Shown piece after piece: positions 4,999-6,143 of a stretch of 6,143 nt of DNA; the first letter of the stretch is position 1, and every line of letters begins with the position of its first letter. Both the position numbers and the translations under genes were made by a program. The notes below the pieces were generated by a model, which worked only from the letters and a program-made list of their open reading frames with translations, had not been told where the DNA came from and ran no database searches. The DNA comes from Flavobacteriales bacterium. GTDB lineage: Bacteria > Bacteroidota > Bacteroidia > Flavobacteriales > Flavobacteriaceae. The stretch is taken from positions 1-6,143 of the forward strand of contig JALVKK010000027.1 in assembly GCA_027033875.1 (NCBI GenBank), written 5' to 3'.

Positions 4999-6143
4999 CT
5001 ACAAATTATATTGTTTGATCTTTCTGTATAGGGTCCGTTCGGAAATACCCAATTCTTCGGCAGCTTTTCTTCGCTTACCCTGATGTTTATCCAAAGCTTT
5101 TTTTATCAATTCCTTTTCTCTGTCTTGCAACGACAAACTTTCTTGATCGCTATGCGAAACTGTTACAATCTGCCCGCCGGATATGGTTTTATTTTCAAAA
5201 TCATTAACCGGTAAAATAATTTCGACTCCTTCGTCAGTGTGTTTTAGGGATTGTTGAACAGAATTGTTCTCTTGCAAATGCAAAACCGGATGTTGATGTT
5301 CTACTTTATTTTTCAGATAATCAATCTCTTTTTTCAAATCAAAAATCAGTTTATACAAAATCTCTCTGTCTTTATTATAGTCAAAATGTGCCGTTTCGGC
5401 AGGTATTACGGTTGGAAAATGTTTTTGATAGCCGGATAAATATTTTTTCAAAGTACGACTATCAATCATCCGGGTTTCTTCCATAACCGATATCTCTTCC
5501 ACGACATTGCGAAGCTGTCGAATATTGCCGGGCCACTCATAACTTTCAAGGACAACAATTGCATCTGGCATTAAACGTACGGCTTGCATGGTGTATTTTT
5601 GCGCAAAATCCGAAGCAAATTTTCTAAATAACAAATGAATATCGTCCTTTCGTTCGCGCAATGGCGGTAAGCTGATTTCAACTGTATTCAAACGATAAAA
5701 CAAATCTTCTCTAAACTTACCTTCCTCAATGAGCTTTAATAAATTTTTATTAGTTGCCGTTACAATACGTACATTGGTTTTTTGCACTTTAGAAGAACCG
5801 ACTTTTAAAAATTCGCCGTTCTCCAAAACCCGCAACAAACGCACTTGCGTAGTCAATGGCAATTCACCGACTTCATCTAAAAAAAGTGTTCCGCCGTCAG
5901 CAACTTCAAAATAACCCTTACGGGTAGTCGAAGCACCGGTAAACGAGCCTTTTTCATGACCGAAAAGCTCACTGTCTATCGTGCCTTCAGGAATGGCACC
6001 GCAGTTTACCGCAAAATAAGGTCCGTGCTTACGGTGTGAATTGTGATGTATTATCTTCGGAATATTTTCTTTTCCGACTCCGCTTTCTCCGGTTATCAAA
6101 ACAGTTATATCAGTCGGCGCAACGCGCAAAGCCTTATCCAACG
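4999..6143 (-). CDS. Sigma-54-dependent transcriptional activator (5' end outside window)
   Basis: The visible 381 codons encode the AAA+ ATPase and DNA-binding parts of a bacterial enhancer-binding protein, which remodels RNA polymerase carrying sigma-54. In order (numbered from codon 6141): Walker A GESGVGKE (18-25), the sigma-54 contact loop as GSFTGA (65-70, a variant of GAFTGA), Walker B TLFLDEVGEL (85-94), the arginine region FREDLFYRLN (143-152), sensor II WPGNIRQLRN (203-212), a probable coiled coil (about 250-278), and a Fis-type helix-turn-helix at the end (KAAEELGISERTLYRKIKQ). The reading frame is open to the window edge. The TTG at 6141 is an internal Leu, not a start, because the AAA+ domain has already begun. 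Any N-terminal sensory domain is unseen. It heads the run to lptE, TPR, secG and groEL, and groEL has a sigma-54-type promoter, making it a candidate regulator. Confidence 0.95.
   Translation of the reverse strand, partial: LDKALRVAPTDITVLITGESGVGKENIPKIIHHNSHRKHGPYFAVNCGAIPEGTIDSELFGHEKGSFTGASTTRKGYFEVADGGTLFLDEVGELPLTTQVRLLRVLENGEFLKVGSSKVQKTNVRIVTATNKNLLKLIEEGKFREDLFYRLNTVEISLPPLRERKDDIHLLFRKFASDFAQKYTMQAVRLMPDAIVVLESYEWPGNIRQLRNVVEEISVMEETRMIDSRTLKKYLSGYQKHFPTVIPAETAHFDYNKDREILYKLIFDLKKEIDYLKNKVEHQHPVLHLQENNSVQQSLKHTDEGVEIILPVNDFENKTISGGQIVTVSHSDQESLSLQDREKELIKKALDKHQGKRRKAAEELGISERTLYRKIKQYNL

Noticed and set aside
3127..5914. Plus-strand frames opposite secG, the TPR gene and the sigma-54 activator (3127-3399, 3958-4140, 5251-5439, 5729-5914)
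   Set aside because: Each lies wholly inside a well-supported gene on the other strand, and their composition reflects the complement of Lys-rich or conserved segments.
6139..6141. TTG as the start codon of the sigma-54 activator
   Set aside because: It falls just before the Walker A motif, where the AAA+ domain has already begun; the frame is open to the window edge, so the true start lies outside.

Overview
This AT-rich window looks like chromosomal DNA from a member of the Bacteroidota. The main evidence is the minus-strand gene order: sigma-54 activator, LptE-family lipoprotein, TPR protein, secG, groEL. This matches a cluster I know from that phylum. Promoter-like sites of the TTG-N18-TAnnTTTG type and the near absence of Shine-Dalgarno sequences fit as well. 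I cannot name a genus from the sequence alone.

Layout. Positions 1-212 hold no gene but contain inverted repeats and a short duplication of the start of the following gene. On the plus strand, 213-743 encodes a four-helix cytochrome b561-type membrane protein. It is followed by a phylum-type promoter, a short leader with a possible hairpin, and rplS (876-1238). A 43-bp palindrome with T tracts on both sides closes rplS and the convergent groEL. On the minus strand, read from the right edge leftwards, come a sigma-54-dependent AAA+ activator (its 5' end lies outside the window), lptE, a lysine-rich TPR protein overlapping lptE by 7 bp, secG (6 bp further on), and then groEL after a 157-bp gap.

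How the parts fit. LptE (LPS delivery to the outer membrane), SecG (protein export) and GroEL (cytoplasmic folding) are all envelope or proteostasis functions. They sit together with a transcriptional activator. The secG-groEL gap holds a good sigma-54 -24/-12 promoter match and, upstream of it, a near-perfect palindrome of the kind that could bind an activator dimer. It is reasonable to infer that groEL is induced through sigma-54, perhaps by the activator in this same cluster. This is not shown directly.

The most notable feature is an absence. In related clusters groES normally lies between secG and groEL, but here the gap is too short to hold it and contains no GroES-like reading frame. 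GroEL itself looks intact, so the co-chaperonin gene is probably elsewhere in the genome. I found no clearly new biological system. The items most worth a second look are the sigma-54/palindrome control region, the displaced groES, and the repeats before the cytochrome gene.
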